Both the position numbers and the translations under genes were made by a program. Of a DNA stretch of 64,000 nucleotides, positions 9,504-18,214 are shown piece after piece. The DNA is from Oceanococcus atlanticus (lineage in GTDB: Bacteria; Pseudomonadota; Gammaproteobacteria; Nevskiales; Oceanococcaceae): positions 310,001 to 374,000 of the forward strand of contig NZ_AQQV01000003.1 in assembly GCF_002088235.1 (NCBI RefSeq), read 5' to 3'. The notes beneath the pieces are model-generated. The model saw only the letters and a program-made list of their open reading frames with translations. It had not been told where the DNA came from and ran no database searches. Position 1 is the stretch's first letter. Each line of letters opens with the position of its first letter.

Positions 9504-10818
9504 CGGCACGCGGTGCAACGGCGAACACAGCGACGGGTTCCGGAAATCCTTTAAGACTTTCTGCTTGGCGCGGTTCAGCGTGCAAGGCCGTGGCCGCATC
9601 CAGCCCCTGCAGCGTGCGCTGATCGCACAGCACTTCCCCGGCGCGGGCACGGTCGCACAGCCGTGCGGCCAGATTGACCGCGCTGCCGACCGCGACATAT
9701 TCCAGCCGCCGGGCACCGCGTATCGCACCGATGGTGGTGCGCCCGGTGGCAACGCCCACACCCAGGCCCAGCTCGGGCGTGCTCCCGGCCAGCAAGGCAA
9801 TGCCAACCTGGCGTAAATCATCAGCCAGCTGCAGGGCCCGGGTGGTGTGGTCGGGCATGGCCAGTGGGGCGCCGACCAGAATCAGTACGCCATCACCGGC
9901 GTGATCCTTGACCGTGCCACCGTGGCGCGCCGCGACCTCACCGACGCTGTTGTAAAAGCGTTCGAGCAGACCCACCACCGCGTCTGAATCATGCTGGCGG
10001 GCATAGTCGGTGAAGCCGCGCAGATCGCAGATGACCACGCTGAGCACGCGACGCTGGCGTTTAAGCGCTTCATCCATGCCTTCCTGCTGGACCAGTCGAG
10101 CCACCTCAGGTGACAGAAACTGGCGCATGAATTGCCCGCGCTGGTTCTGGATCAGCAGGTAACGCACCGAGCCGGCGAGAAAGGCCAGCAAACCCAGGGT
10201 CAGGGTGATGGGCACGATGTGGTTGCCGAAAATCAGACCACCGAGCAGAAACGGGCCGGCAATGGCCAGGGCGCGCAGGCGCACGATTTCGGCGCGGTCG
10301 ATGCGGCTGAAACGCAAGGTGGTGATGGCGATGCCAGCAAGCAGAATGCTGGTCCCCAGCACCGGGGCGAACACCGCAAACTCAACCCCGCGCACGCGCA
10401 CATTGCCGGCCACATCGGACATCGCCTGCTCGGGGAAAATGGCCAGATAGCCCAGGCTCAGGCCCCAGTACACGATGATCAGGATCTGTGCCGCGCGAAA
10501 CAGTGCGGTGGAGGTCAGACGCAATCGTCCGGGCGGGCCGGTGCGGCCGATGCGCAGTCCCCATTCCAAACCGCAGAGTATGGCCAGTGACTCCAGTGTG
10601 GTGGTCAGCGCATCGATCAGCCACAGGCCCAGCGTGACCTCGATGTGAGGCGCCAGGGTGTCGTTGCCACTCAGAAACAGACGTAACCCGATCGCCATCA
10701 GACAGGCCGAAAGCGCCCGACTGGCCGGGTTGGCGCGGTCATTGAGAAGAAAGATCAAGCCAGTACCGGCCGTCATCAGGCCGACAACCAGAAAAGCCGT
10801 CTCCGGCGTTGCGATCAT
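9478..10818 (-). CDS. Membrane-bound class III adenylate/guanylate cyclase
   Basis: A 446-residue protein with about six or seven hydrophobic helices in residues 1-225, then a cyclase homology domain. ICDLRGFTDY and the later GDG in DHAGDGVLILVG supply the two metal-binding Asp. VAVGSAVNLAARLCDRA carries the Asn/Arg transition-state region. The place that holds the purine-selecting Lys in textbook adenylate cyclases appears to be Asp here (VKDHAGDG), so cAMP versus cGMP cannot be assigned. The membrane part is not one I recognise as a named MASE domain. The catalytic side should be cytosolic. It stands alone, convergent with modC. Confidence 0.85.
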   Translation of the reverse strand: MIATPETAFLVVGLMTAGTGLIFLLNDRANPASRALSACLMAIGLRLFLSGNDTLAPHIEVTLGLWLIDALTTTLESLAILCGLEWGLRIGRTGPPGRLRLTSTALFRAAQILIIVYWGLSLGYLAIFPEQAMSDVAGNVRVRGVEFAVFAPVLGTSILLAGIAITTLRFSRIDRAEIVRLRALAIAGPFLLGGLIFGNHIVPITLTLGLLAFLAGSVRYLLIQNQRGQFMRQFLSPEVARLVQQEGMDEALKRQRRVLSVVICDLRGFTDYARQHDSDAVVGLLERFYNSVGEVAARHGGTVKDHAGDGVLILVGAPLAMPDHTTRALQLADDLRQVGIALLAGSTPELGLGVGVATGRTTIGAIRGARRLEYVAVGSAVNLAARLCDRARAGEVLCDQRTLQGLDAATALHAEPRQAESLKGFPEPVAVFAVAPRAASAPAQPT

Positions 10819-11046
10819 GTGTTTCCCCTGGTGGCGCGCGCTGGCGTTGCGGCGGACGCGCTGCGCCCGGCCTGTTGGTATCGGCGTGCTCAGCGCCCTC
10901 GCGGCTGCTGACGCACACAGTGTAGAACAGCCGGCGTGCCCGGGCGCGGGCCTTCGATGCGGGCAATCTCACGCTTTTGTATGAGGAAGGGGCCGGCGTA
11001 TGCGGTCAGACTGCGCGGCAGCTATCAAAACTTCGAGGGGATGACG

Positions 11047-11913
11047 ATGCAGACAGCATTCATTACCGGCGCCAATGTCGGACAGGCCAACTTGTTGGTG
11101 AAATCACTGGCGTCCAGCGGCTGGCGGGTGTTTGCAGGTGTGCTGCCCGGCGCGCCGACCGATCTGGAAAGTGGCGGCAACATCACGGTGGTGGATCAGG
11201 ATGTTTCATCCGAAGAATCAGTGCGTGAGAGCGCACGTGTGGTCACCGAGGCGCTTAACGGACAGGGTCTGGACCTGCTGATGAATGTGGCCGGCGTGGC
11301 CAATATTGCGGTGGGGGTGATCGAGGCGGTTGATCAGCAGCAGCTGGAGCGCATTTTCCAGATCAACACCTTTGGTCAGCTGCGTGTGGTCCAGGCCTTC
11401 TTGCCGCTGATCCGCAAGAACGCGCCGCGTTCACGCATCGCCAACTACAGTTCCGGCGCGATCATTGCCAACCCGATCGGCTCGGGCGGCTACAACATGA
11501 GCAAGCACGCCATCCACGGCATGACCTTGACGCTGCGCCACGAGCTGGCGCCCTTGGGCATTCAGGTCACCTCGATCGTGCCGGGTGGGGTGCTCACCGG
11601 TATGTCAGCCAATGCCAAGGAACAGGTCACCCGCACCTGGAACATGCAGCCGGCCGAAATCCGCGAGATTTACGATCCGCATCTGTCCAACACCATCCTC
11701 AATGTCCTGCCTGAGATGCTCAACAAAACCGGCAGCACGCCGGAGGAAGCGCTCAAAGGCACCCTGGACATTCTGGCCAAGAAAAAATGGAAGCCGATGG
11801 AGTTGCTGGGCAAGGACGTCAAACCCATGGGCATCATGCGCCGTATGTTCTCCGACAGCAGTCTGGAGAAGATGATGCGCTCAGCCTTCAAAATTCCCAG
11901 CTACAAGGGCTGA
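11047..11913 (+). CDS. SDR oxidoreductase
   Basis: A 288-residue classical SDR. The cofactor loop TGANVGQANLL has Ala where the usual third Gly is, a deviation from TGxxxGxG. NVAGVAN stands for NNAG. The catalytic residues are Ser in NYSSGAI and Tyr-Lys in YNMSKHAIHG. I chose the second of two close ATGs because AGGGG lies 6 nt upstream of it; the ATG at 11041 abuts that site. The stop overlaps the aldehyde dehydrogenase start (TGATG), so the two probably act in sequence on an alcohol and its aldehyde. Confidence 0.85.
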   Translation: MQTAFITGANVGQANLLVKSLASSGWRVFAGVLPGAPTDLESGGNITVVDQDVSSEESVRESARVVTEALNGQGLDLLMNVAGVANIAVGVIEAVDQQQLERIFQINTFGQLRVVQAFLPLIRKNAPRSRIANYSSGAIIANPIGSGGYNMSKHAIHGMTLTLRHELAPLGIQVTSIVPGGVLTGMSANAKEQVTRTWNMQPAEIREIYDPHLSNTILNVLPEMLNKTGSTPEEALKGTLDILAKKKWKPMELLGKDVKPMGIMRRMFSDSSLEKMMRSAFKIPSYKG

Positions 11914-13418
11914 TGAACATGAATGCAGAATTGCAGGACAGCGCGCAGATTCGCGCCCATTTCGAGCGCATGGCCGCACGCACGCCCGAGCTTGCGCTGA
12001 CCACCGCGGATGAGCGTATCGCCAAGCTCAAAAAGCTGCTTGACGTGGTGCTGGCCAGCCGCGCCGAGATTGTTGCCGCCGGTCAGCAGGAGCTGCGGGT
12101 TCACGAGACTGACATCGACGGTCAGCTGCTGATGATCAAGGCCGAGATCGAGTTCATCAGCAAGCACCTGGCCAGTTGGATGGCACCGCAGCCGGTGCAG
12201 GGTTCCTTAATGACCCTGGGCAAGAAAAGTTACGTGCGCCACGAAGCCAAAGGCATGGTGCTGCACGTCTCGACCTGGAACGCGCCGATTGCCGAAGCGT
12301 TTGTGATGGCCGCCGGCGCCATCGCCGCGGGCAATGCGTTTGTGCTGAAACCGTCCGAGCTGGCGCCACATTCGGCCCAGGTGCTGGCGGACATCGTGGC
12401 CAAGGCGCTGCCGGATGATGAGTTTGCCGTGTTCCAGGGCGGGGCCGAAGTCGCCCAGGCGCTGTTGGCCTGTCCGTTCAACCATATGTTCTACATCGGT
12501 GGTCATGGTGTCGGGCGTTTGATCATGAAAGCTGCGGCGGATCATTTCGCCACGGTGACACTGGAGATGGGCGGCAAGAATCCGACCATCATCGATGCCA
12601 GTGCAGACGTTAAAGACGCTGCATTCAAAACCGCCTGGGGACGTGCGGCCAACGCAGGCCAGGTGTGTGTCGCGCCGGATTACGCGCTGGTGCATGAAAG
12701 CGTACAGAGCGCGTTTGTCAGCGCCATGGGCGATGCGTTCAACGAGATGTACAACCCGCAAGGTGAGGGCTTTCAAGCCTCCAATCATCTCCCGCGCATC
12801 ATCAATGCCAGGCATTTCGAGCGCATCCATGCATTGCTGCAGGATGCCTTGGACAAGGGCGCCAAGGTCGAATTCGGCGGCCAGACCGATGCCGATGATC
12901 TGTTCATCGCGCCGACCATCCTGTCCGGGGTCAGCGAGGACATGAAGATCATGCAGGAGGAAATTTTTGCCCCGATCATCTGCATCGTGCCGTTTGCCGA
13001 CCGGGCCGAGGTGCCAAGCATTATCCGGCGTCGCCCCAAGCCGCTGAGCCTGTACATCTTCGCCAAGGACAGCGCGGCCAAGGATTGGTATCTGGCGCGC
13101 ACCAGTGCGGGCAGCACGGTGGTCAATCACAACGTGATTCAGTCGGGCACCAATCCGTGCCTGGCCTTCGGCGGCGTCAACCACAGCGGCATGGGCCGGA
13201 TCGGCGGGCATGCCACCTTCCTGGAATGCTCCAATCCCCGCTCGGTGGTTGAGGACGGCCCGCCGGTTGGTGACCCCAAGCTGATGTTCCCGCCGTATTC
13301 GGACAAGTACAAGAAGATGGTCGGCGACATGCTCAAGCGCCCGATTGTGGTCCCCAATGCGGTGGTCAACACCATCAACGGCATGATCAAGCTGGGTAGC
13401 CTGTTCCGTAAATCTTAG
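11913..13418 (+). CDS. NAD(P)-dependent aldehyde dehydrogenase
   Basis: A 501-residue ALDH-superfamily enzyme. The catalytic Cys is about residue 252 in NAGQVCVAP, the general base Glu in LEMGGKNPTI, and the cofactor contact WNAPIAEAF near residue 120. The order and spacing resemble the class-3/coniferyl-aldehyde group, whose C-terminal part can anchor to membranes; here the end NGMIKLGSLFRKS is amphipathic. Start ATG overlaps the SDR stop. It most likely oxidises a medium or long-chain aldehyde to the acid. Tail overlaps the convergent transporter gene by 4 bp. Confidence 0.9.
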   Translation: MNMNAELQDSAQIRAHFERMAARTPELALTTADERIAKLKKLLDVVLASRAEIVAAGQQELRVHETDIDGQLLMIKAEIEFISKHLASWMAPQPVQGSLMTLGKKSYVRHEAKGMVLHVSTWNAPIAEAFVMAAGAIAAGNAFVLKPSELAPHSAQVLADIVAKALPDDEFAVFQGGAEVAQALLACPFNHMFYIGGHGVGRLIMKAAADHFATVTLEMGGKNPTIIDASADVKDAAFKTAWGRAANAGQVCVAPDYALVHESVQSAFVSAMGDAFNEMYNPQGEGFQASNHLPRIINARHFERIHALLQDALDKGAKVEFGGQTDADDLFIAPTILSGVSEDMKIMQEEIFAPIICIVPFADRAEVPSIIRRRPKPLSLYIFAKDSAAKDWYLARTSAGSTVVNHNVIQSGTNPCLAFGGVNHSGMGRIGGHATFLECSNPRSVVEDGPPVGDPKLMFPPYSDKYKKMVGDMLKRPIVVPNAVVNTINGMIKLGSLFRKS

Positions 13419-14806
13419 CCGCGCTGCTGCGCCAGCGTGGCCAGAATCTGACTGTGCTGGCGCCGCGTCAGTTGATAGCGATTGAGGAAATACAGGCTCA
13501 CCGCGTACAGCACCATGATGGCGGGTGCGTAAGCCGTGGCCAGGGTTTGCGCACTTTGCTCGGCCAGCTCGGGTTGCTGGCGTGGAAACGCAATCAGATC
13601 CAGAGTGACGCCAGCCAGCAAGGCCCCGACGCCTGACGAGGCTTTGACCGAAAACACGATCAGTGATGTGAACGCACCCTCCAGGCGGCGCCCGGAATCG
13701 GCTTCCCCCTGATCGGTGAGATCGGCGATCATCGATGCGGTGATAATGTTGATGCTGATCAGCGCGGCGGTCAGGATGATGGTGAAAAAGAACAGCGCGG
13801 TGACCAGGTCCCGCGTGCCGTTTTCCGGAAACCATCCGAGCAGGCGCAAGCCGATCGGTAGCGGGCCGAAAAGCACGGCGAACAGGGCCAGGGCCATGGC
13901 CGAACGTTTCTTGTCCCACAATTTGCCGAGCATCGGTGAGACGCTGGCCGCGATGATCACCGAGATCACCATGCCCAGCGTGAGTATGCCCAGCTGATCA
14001 CCATCCAGCCCCCAGAAATACGTGTTCACGTAGTAGCCCACGGCGTTGATGTAACCCCAGGCGCTGGATGAAAAAATGGCGCTGATGATCAGGGCCCGAA
14101 ACGAGCGATTGGCCCAGACCACGGCAAAATCGGCGCGCAGGCTGCGTCTGGCATCCGGCGCATGCGGATTGAGCCGCGCCACGTCGCGGGTACCCCAGGC
14201 GCACAGCAGGATGGCAAGGCCGGCGAAAATCGCGCAGTACAGTGCAAATTCGGCGTAGGCAGAGGCCTGCATGCGACCGTCGACGCCGCCCGGCCCCTCA
14301 TTGAAAAATGCAGTGAAGCCAACCACCGCAGCGCCCAAGCCGGCCAGCCAGCCGAACAGAAAGCGGATGCCGATGATTTCGGTGCGCTCGTCGTAATCGG
14401 CCGTCATTTCGGCTGCCATGGCGTTGCTGGGTACGGCGTACAGCGTCAGGCTCACGCGTAGCAACACGGTAAAGCCGAGCAGCCAGCAGAACAGCGCCGG
14501 GTGGCTCAGATCATCCGGCGGCGCGAACAGCAGGGCGAACGACAGCGCAACCGGCAACACCGCCAGGTACATGTAGGGATGGCGTCGCCCCAGACGGGAG
14601 CGCGTATTGTCCGATATCACCCCCATCAGCGGGTCTGTAAACGCGTCGATGCACAAGGCCAGGAAGATGGCCGCGCCCACCCAGGTGCCCGGCAAGCCGA
14701 GCACGTTGTTGTAGTAGAACAGCAGGAACACGTTGAAGGCGGTTTCCTTCACGCCCTCTGCGATCGAGCCTATGCCGTAGAAAATTCGCGTTTTATTGGG
14801 AACCAT
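13415..14806 (-). CDS. MFS transporter of the glycoside-pentoside-hexuronide:cation symporter (GPH) type
   Basis: A 463-residue inner-membrane protein with about 12 hydrophobic segments. The N-terminal YGIGSIAEGVKETAFNVFLLFYYNNVLG and DAFTDPLMGVISDNTRSRLGRRHPYM are the GPH/MelB family signature (cation-site Asp and the cytoplasmic loop 2-3 motif). A second-half RLEGAFTS fits the same fold. GPH relatives in proteobacteria of this kind often have no proven sugar substrate. It is convergent with the aldehyde dehydrogenase and 48 bp downstream of the iron alcohol dehydrogenase on the same strand. Confidence 0.88.
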   Translation of the reverse strand: MVPNKTRIFYGIGSIAEGVKETAFNVFLLFYYNNVLGLPGTWVGAAIFLALCIDAFTDPLMGVISDNTRSRLGRRHPYMYLAVLPVALSFALLFAPPDDLSHPALFCWLLGFTVLLRVSLTLYAVPSNAMAAEMTADYDERTEIIGIRFLFGWLAGLGAAVVGFTAFFNEGPGGVDGRMQASAYAEFALYCAIFAGLAILLCAWGTRDVARLNPHAPDARRSLRADFAVVWANRSFRALIISAIFSSSAWGYINAVGYYVNTYFWGLDGDQLGILTLGMVISVIIAASVSPMLGKLWDKKRSAMALALFAVLFGPLPIGLRLLGWFPENGTRDLVTALFFFTIILTAALISINIITASMIADLTDQGEADSGRRLEGAFTSLIVFSVKASSGVGALLAGVTLDLIAFPRQQPELAEQSAQTLATAYAPAIMVLYAVSLYFLNRYQLTRRQHSQILATLAQQRG

Positions 14807-14854
14807 CCGTGTCTCCGTGGCAAAGCTGCAACGCTGCCGCCGCAGCCCGGCTGA

Positions 14855-16066
14855 TCAGGCGACCAGCATCTGCCCGACCAGAGCCTTGCAGCTCTGGTGG
14901 TCAAGGTAGCGCGGCACCGCATAGGTGAAACGTGCTTCGGAGAGGGCGGCGCTGGCGATGCGATCGAGATCTTCGGCGCGCAGCTTGTCGAGCTGGCTGG
15001 GAATGCCAAAGGTCTCGTTCATGGCGCGAATGCGTGCAATGAACGCATCGGCCAGCTGTGCGTCGCTGGCATTGGCCGGGCCGGTTTTGCTGGCCCGAGC
15101 CAGGTCAGCCAGGCGATGGGCGCAATGTGACTTGGAGTAGTCGAGTACATGCGGCATGACAATGGCATTGGCCAGCCCATGCGGCACGTGATACAGCGCG
15201 CCGAAGTTGTGCGCGATGGCGTGCACATAGCCGACGCCGGCCTGGGTGAAGGCGATGCCGGCAACATGCGATGCACGCGCCATGTTTTGCCGCGCCTGCA
15301 GATTGCTGCCGTCCGCAACGGCGGTTTCCAGGTTGTCCATGATCAGGCGCACCGCTTCCAGCGCGTGCGGGTCGGTCTTTTTCATCGCATTGCGGGAAAT
15401 GTACGACTCGACCGCATGGGTCAGGGCGTCCATGCCGGTTGCAGCGGTGATGTGCGGCGGCAGCCCGGTCATCAGGGCACCGTCCAGCGCGGCCGCGGTC
15501 GGCATCAGTTTGAGATCCATGACCGGCAGTTTGCGTTGCTGCTCGGGATCGGATACCACCGCTGCGATGGTGACTTCTGAACCTGTGCCGGCCGTGGTCG
15601 GCACGGCGTACAGCGGCAAAATACCCCAGAACACACGGAACAGACCGGCCATCTTGACCACCGGTTTGTTGTTCTTGGCACGGGCGCCAATCATCTTGGC
15701 GGCATCGATGGACGAGCCACCACCGACCGTGAGTATGGCATCGCAGCCGGCCTTGGCCAGGGCCTGGTAACCGGCTTCGATCTGCGCCACCGTGGGGTCG
15801 GGCTCTACGCCGTCGAAGACTTCATAGGGCAGGCCCAGCTGATCCAGTTCCGCCTTCATTTTGTCGAGCAAGCCAAGCTGATTGAGCACGGCGTCGGTGA
15901 CGATGAAGATCTTTTTGTGCCCTTGCTGGGCCATGTAGCGGCACAGCTCCAGCGAGGAGTCGGTGCCTTCGAACATCTTGGGCCATTTCACCGGCAGAAT
16001 CGCGGTGACCGCCTTGAAGATGGTCATGTAGATGCGCAGAAAGAAAACTTGCAAGGAAAACAACAT
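14855..16066 (-). CDS. Iron-containing alcohol dehydrogenase
   Basis: A 403-residue group III alcohol dehydrogenase. GGGSSIDAAK near residue 115 binds the NAD pyrophosphate. HAIAHNFGALYHVPHG contains the two metal-binding His and the flanking PHG signature; a further ligand Asp is in LPPHITAATGMDALTHAVE. I start at MLFSLQVFF, since the longer frame to 16126 adds an unrelated tail. The hydrophobic N-terminus is longer than usual. Substrates in the family range from ethanol to 4-hydroxybutyrate. A 4-hydroxybutyryl-CoA dehydratase-like gene lies 0.5 kb away, so 4-hydroxybutyrate is one possibility (inference). Confidence 0.9.
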   Translation of the reverse strand: MLFSLQVFFLRIYMTIFKAVTAILPVKWPKMFEGTDSSLELCRYMAQQGHKKIFIVTDAVLNQLGLLDKMKAELDQLGLPYEVFDGVEPDPTVAQIEAGYQALAKAGCDAILTVGGGSSIDAAKMIGARAKNNKPVVKMAGLFRVFWGILPLYAVPTTAGTGSEVTIAAVVSDPEQQRKLPVMDLKLMPTAAALDGALMTGLPPHITAATGMDALTHAVESYISRNAMKKTDPHALEAVRLIMDNLETAVADGSNLQARQNMARASHVAGIAFTQAGVGYVHAIAHNFGALYHVPHGLANAIVMPHVLDYSKSHCAHRLADLARASKTGPANASDAQLADAFIARIRAMNETFGIPSQLDKLRAEDLDRIASAALSEARFTYAVPRYLDHQSCKALVGQMLVA

Positions 16067-16258
16067 AAGTCCGTGCCCCTGTCGTGACGTTGTTGATACG
16101 GCTCTTGGCTGACGCTCGCTCGTCATTGGCCGCTAAGGAACGGGACATTATCAACCAGCACAGTATTTGGTGGTAGTCGTAGTGTTCACAGCTTGCGGCC
16201 AGGGCCTCAAAACGGCATGGTGTGAACCACCTTTTCCAAGCATGCGAGGCGTGAGCAC

Positions 16259-16546
16259 ATGGCCAACGAGGGATACCACGAGCCGATCGAGGAACTCAGC
16301 GATGAGACCCGCGACATGCACCGGGCCATCACATCATTGATGGAAGAGCTGGAAGCGGTGGATTGGTACAACCAGCGCGTCGACGCCTGCAAGGACGCCG
16401 AGCTTAAACGCATACTCGAGCACAACCGCGACGAAGAAAAAGAGCACGCCGCGATGGTGCTGGAGTGGATCCGCCGTCGCGATCCGACCATGGACAGCGA
16501 ACTGCGTGATTACCTGTTCACCGACAAACCGATCGCGCACAAATAA
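16259..16546 (+). CDS. Encapsulated-ferritin (EncFtn) family protein, no encapsulin adjacent
   Basis: A 95-residue two-helix ferritin-like protein. It matches the encapsulated ferritin of Rhodospirillum rubrum as I recall it, along most of its length (MEELEAVDWY, then HNRDEEKEHAA). By that alignment the ferroxidase ligands Glu32/Glu62/His65 correspond to Glu30, Glu60 and His63, and the metal-entry residues to Glu29, Glu32 and Trp36. All are kept. The family oxidises Fe(II) as an annular decamer and normally sits inside an encapsulin shell encoded next door. Here no HK97-fold gene follows, and the protein stops at KPIAHK without the usual C-terminal extension that carries the shell-targeting peptide. 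It is divergent from the iron alcohol dehydrogenase. Confidence 0.9.
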   Translation: MANEGYHEPIEELSDETRDMHRAITSLMEELEAVDWYNQRVDACKDAELKRILEHNRDEEKEHAAMVLEWIRRRDPTMDSELRDYLFTDKPIAHK

Positions 16547-16567
16547 CCGGGCCGAATGGGGCAGGCT

Positions 16568-18127
16568 TCAGGCCTCGCCAGCGGGCTGCCCCGGCAGCGC
16601 AAAGACGCGCTGAAAATACCCTTCACTGAGACTGTTTGCGGTCGCGTCCGCGTCGTCCACCTCGTCGATACCGGCGAGGATGCGGGCCAGGCGTTTCTTG
16701 TACTCCAGTTGCATGGCGCGACCGATTTCGATGCGCTGAGCCTGTGGGCTGCCGGCTCCGTGCATGGATTCGGTCAAGTAGCCAACGGCATTGCGCCCCA
16801 TGGTCATGTTCTCGATCAGGCGCAGGATGCGCACGCGTGACTCCACGCTGACGTCGTCCCGTCCCTTGAGATATTTACGCAGCAAGCGGCCGATTTCCGG
16901 ATGGTTGAGGTCCTGTTCCGATGGCAGGGTGGCCACCAGACCGCCGGCCATATCCTGGGCGATGCGGGAGACGTCATAGGGCAGCTTGGTCACGTGGTGT
17001 TTGCACACATTGGCAAGCATTTCATCGCAGATGTAAGCCCCCGAACGGGTTGCGTAACCCTGATAGCTGGACGCGATGCCGGTGCCGTAGATGGTTTCGT
17101 TGAGATGCGTCATCTCGACGATTTTGTCCTTGATGTGGCTGGCCTTTTCGATCCCGTTCATTTCGACAATTTCGGCAGCGGCTCCGGCGAGAACGTCGCC
17201 GAGGCCGGTTTTGCATACGTAGGAGCGACGGTGATAGGTGGTGAAGCGCTGCACCAGCATGGCGGCGAATTCGGTCTGTCCGTCCATGAACAGATGCGCG
17301 TTGGGGATGAACACATCGTCGAAGATGACCATGGCTTCCTGACCACCGTACTGGGCGTTGCCGACATCGATCGAGCCGTTTTCCATGGCCCGGGTGTCGC
17401 AGCTCTGACGGCCGTAGACGTAGGTGATCCCGGGCGCATCAACCGGCACTGCACCCACGATCGCGAAATCGCCATCGTCGGGTGACAGACGCATGGTCGG
17501 CATGACCACCATCCAGTGCGAATTGATGCAGCCGGTCTGATGCGCCTTGGCACCACGTATCCAAACACCCTCGTCACTGCGCTTGACCACATGCACGAAC
17601 ATATCCGGATCGTTTTGCTGATGCGGCGACTTGCCTCGATCACCCTTGACGTCGGTCATCGCGCCGCCGACCACGAAGTTGCCCTTGTGCATGTCGGTAA
17701 GAAAGGCGCGGAAGCGCAGATGGTGATCCGTGCCATGGGCCTCATCAAGCTCATAGGTCACCGAGTACAGGGCGTTGAAGGCATCCATGCCGACACAGCG
17801 CTGAAAGCAGGTGCCGGTCAGCTGCCCCAGACGACGCTGCATTTTGTTCTGTGTGACCAGATCCTCAGCCGAGGTGCACACATGCAGAAAGCGGCTGACG
17901 CGCTCGCCGGTAAAGGGCGACACCACACTGGCCAGATCGGGTTGCTCAATCGCTAGGTCGTAGGTGCGCGCCAGCGCATTGATGGACGGCCGGATCATCG
18001 GATGATCGACCGGCTCCTCGACAAGCTCGCCGAACAGCCAGACCTTCAAGCCGCGATTGCGCAAACTGTTGATGTAGTCCTCGCCGGTGGTGATGGCGGG
18101 CGCAGCGGCAGATACAGGCTTGTTCAT
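16568..18127 (-). CDS. 4-hydroxybutyryl-CoA dehydratase / 4-HPA 3-hydroxylase family protein
   Basis: A 519-residue flavoprotein of the 4-hydroxyphenylacetate hydroxylase fold. The pair Cys107 and Cys111 in GTCFQRCVGMDAF, plus His299 and Cys305 in YHRRSYVC, correspond to the [4Fe-4S] ligands of 4-hydroxybutyryl-CoA dehydratase (AbfD). True HpaB hydroxylases lack them. The His-to-Cys spacing is six residues here versus seven in the clostridial enzyme as I recall it. The expected reaction is 4-hydroxybutyryl-CoA to crotonyl-CoA, and/or vinylacetyl-CoA isomerisation. Start: ATG preceded by GGAGAG. It lies 87 bp downstream of the wax-ester synthase gene on the same strand. The exact substrate remains uncertain. 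Confidence 0.82.
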   Translation of the reverse strand: MNKPVSAAAPAITTGEDYINSLRNRGLKVWLFGELVEEPVDHPMIRPSINALARTYDLAIEQPDLASVVSPFTGERVSRFLHVCTSAEDLVTQNKMQRRLGQLTGTCFQRCVGMDAFNALYSVTYELDEAHGTDHHLRFRAFLTDMHKGNFVVGGAMTDVKGDRGKSPHQQNDPDMFVHVVKRSDEGVWIRGAKAHQTGCINSHWMVVMPTMRLSPDDGDFAIVGAVPVDAPGITYVYGRQSCDTRAMENGSIDVGNAQYGGQEAMVIFDDVFIPNAHLFMDGQTEFAAMLVQRFTTYHRRSYVCKTGLGDVLAGAAAEIVEMNGIEKASHIKDKIVEMTHLNETIYGTGIASSYQGYATRSGAYICDEMLANVCKHHVTKLPYDVSRIAQDMAGGLVATLPSEQDLNHPEIGRLLRKYLKGRDDVSVESRVRILRLIENMTMGRNAVGYLTESMHGAGSPQAQRIEIGRAMQLEYKKRLARILAGIDEVDDADATANSLSEGYFQRVFALPGQPAGEA

Positions 18128-18214
18128 GGTCTCTCCAGACAAATCGCGTGGGCAGAGTCTAAGCAAGCCTCGTTCGTCGGTCGACTCTCTGCACGACGTC
18201 TGGTTGTGCATCGC

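Noticed and set aside
12207-13919. A 570-codon open frame on the minus strand
   Set aside because: It is antisense to the aldehyde dehydrogenase and transporter genes, shows no family motif, and is the mirror of GC-rich codon use.
16568-18127. Encapsulin shell as the gene next to the ferritin
   Set aside because: The gene is on the opposite strand and encodes a flavoprotein of the hydroxylase/dehydratase fold, with no HK97 features.
16568-18127. 4-hydroxyphenylacetate 3-monooxygenase (HpaB)
   Set aside because: The Cys pair CFQRC and the His/Cys of YHRRSYVC are cluster ligands found in the dehydratase branch, not in HpaB.
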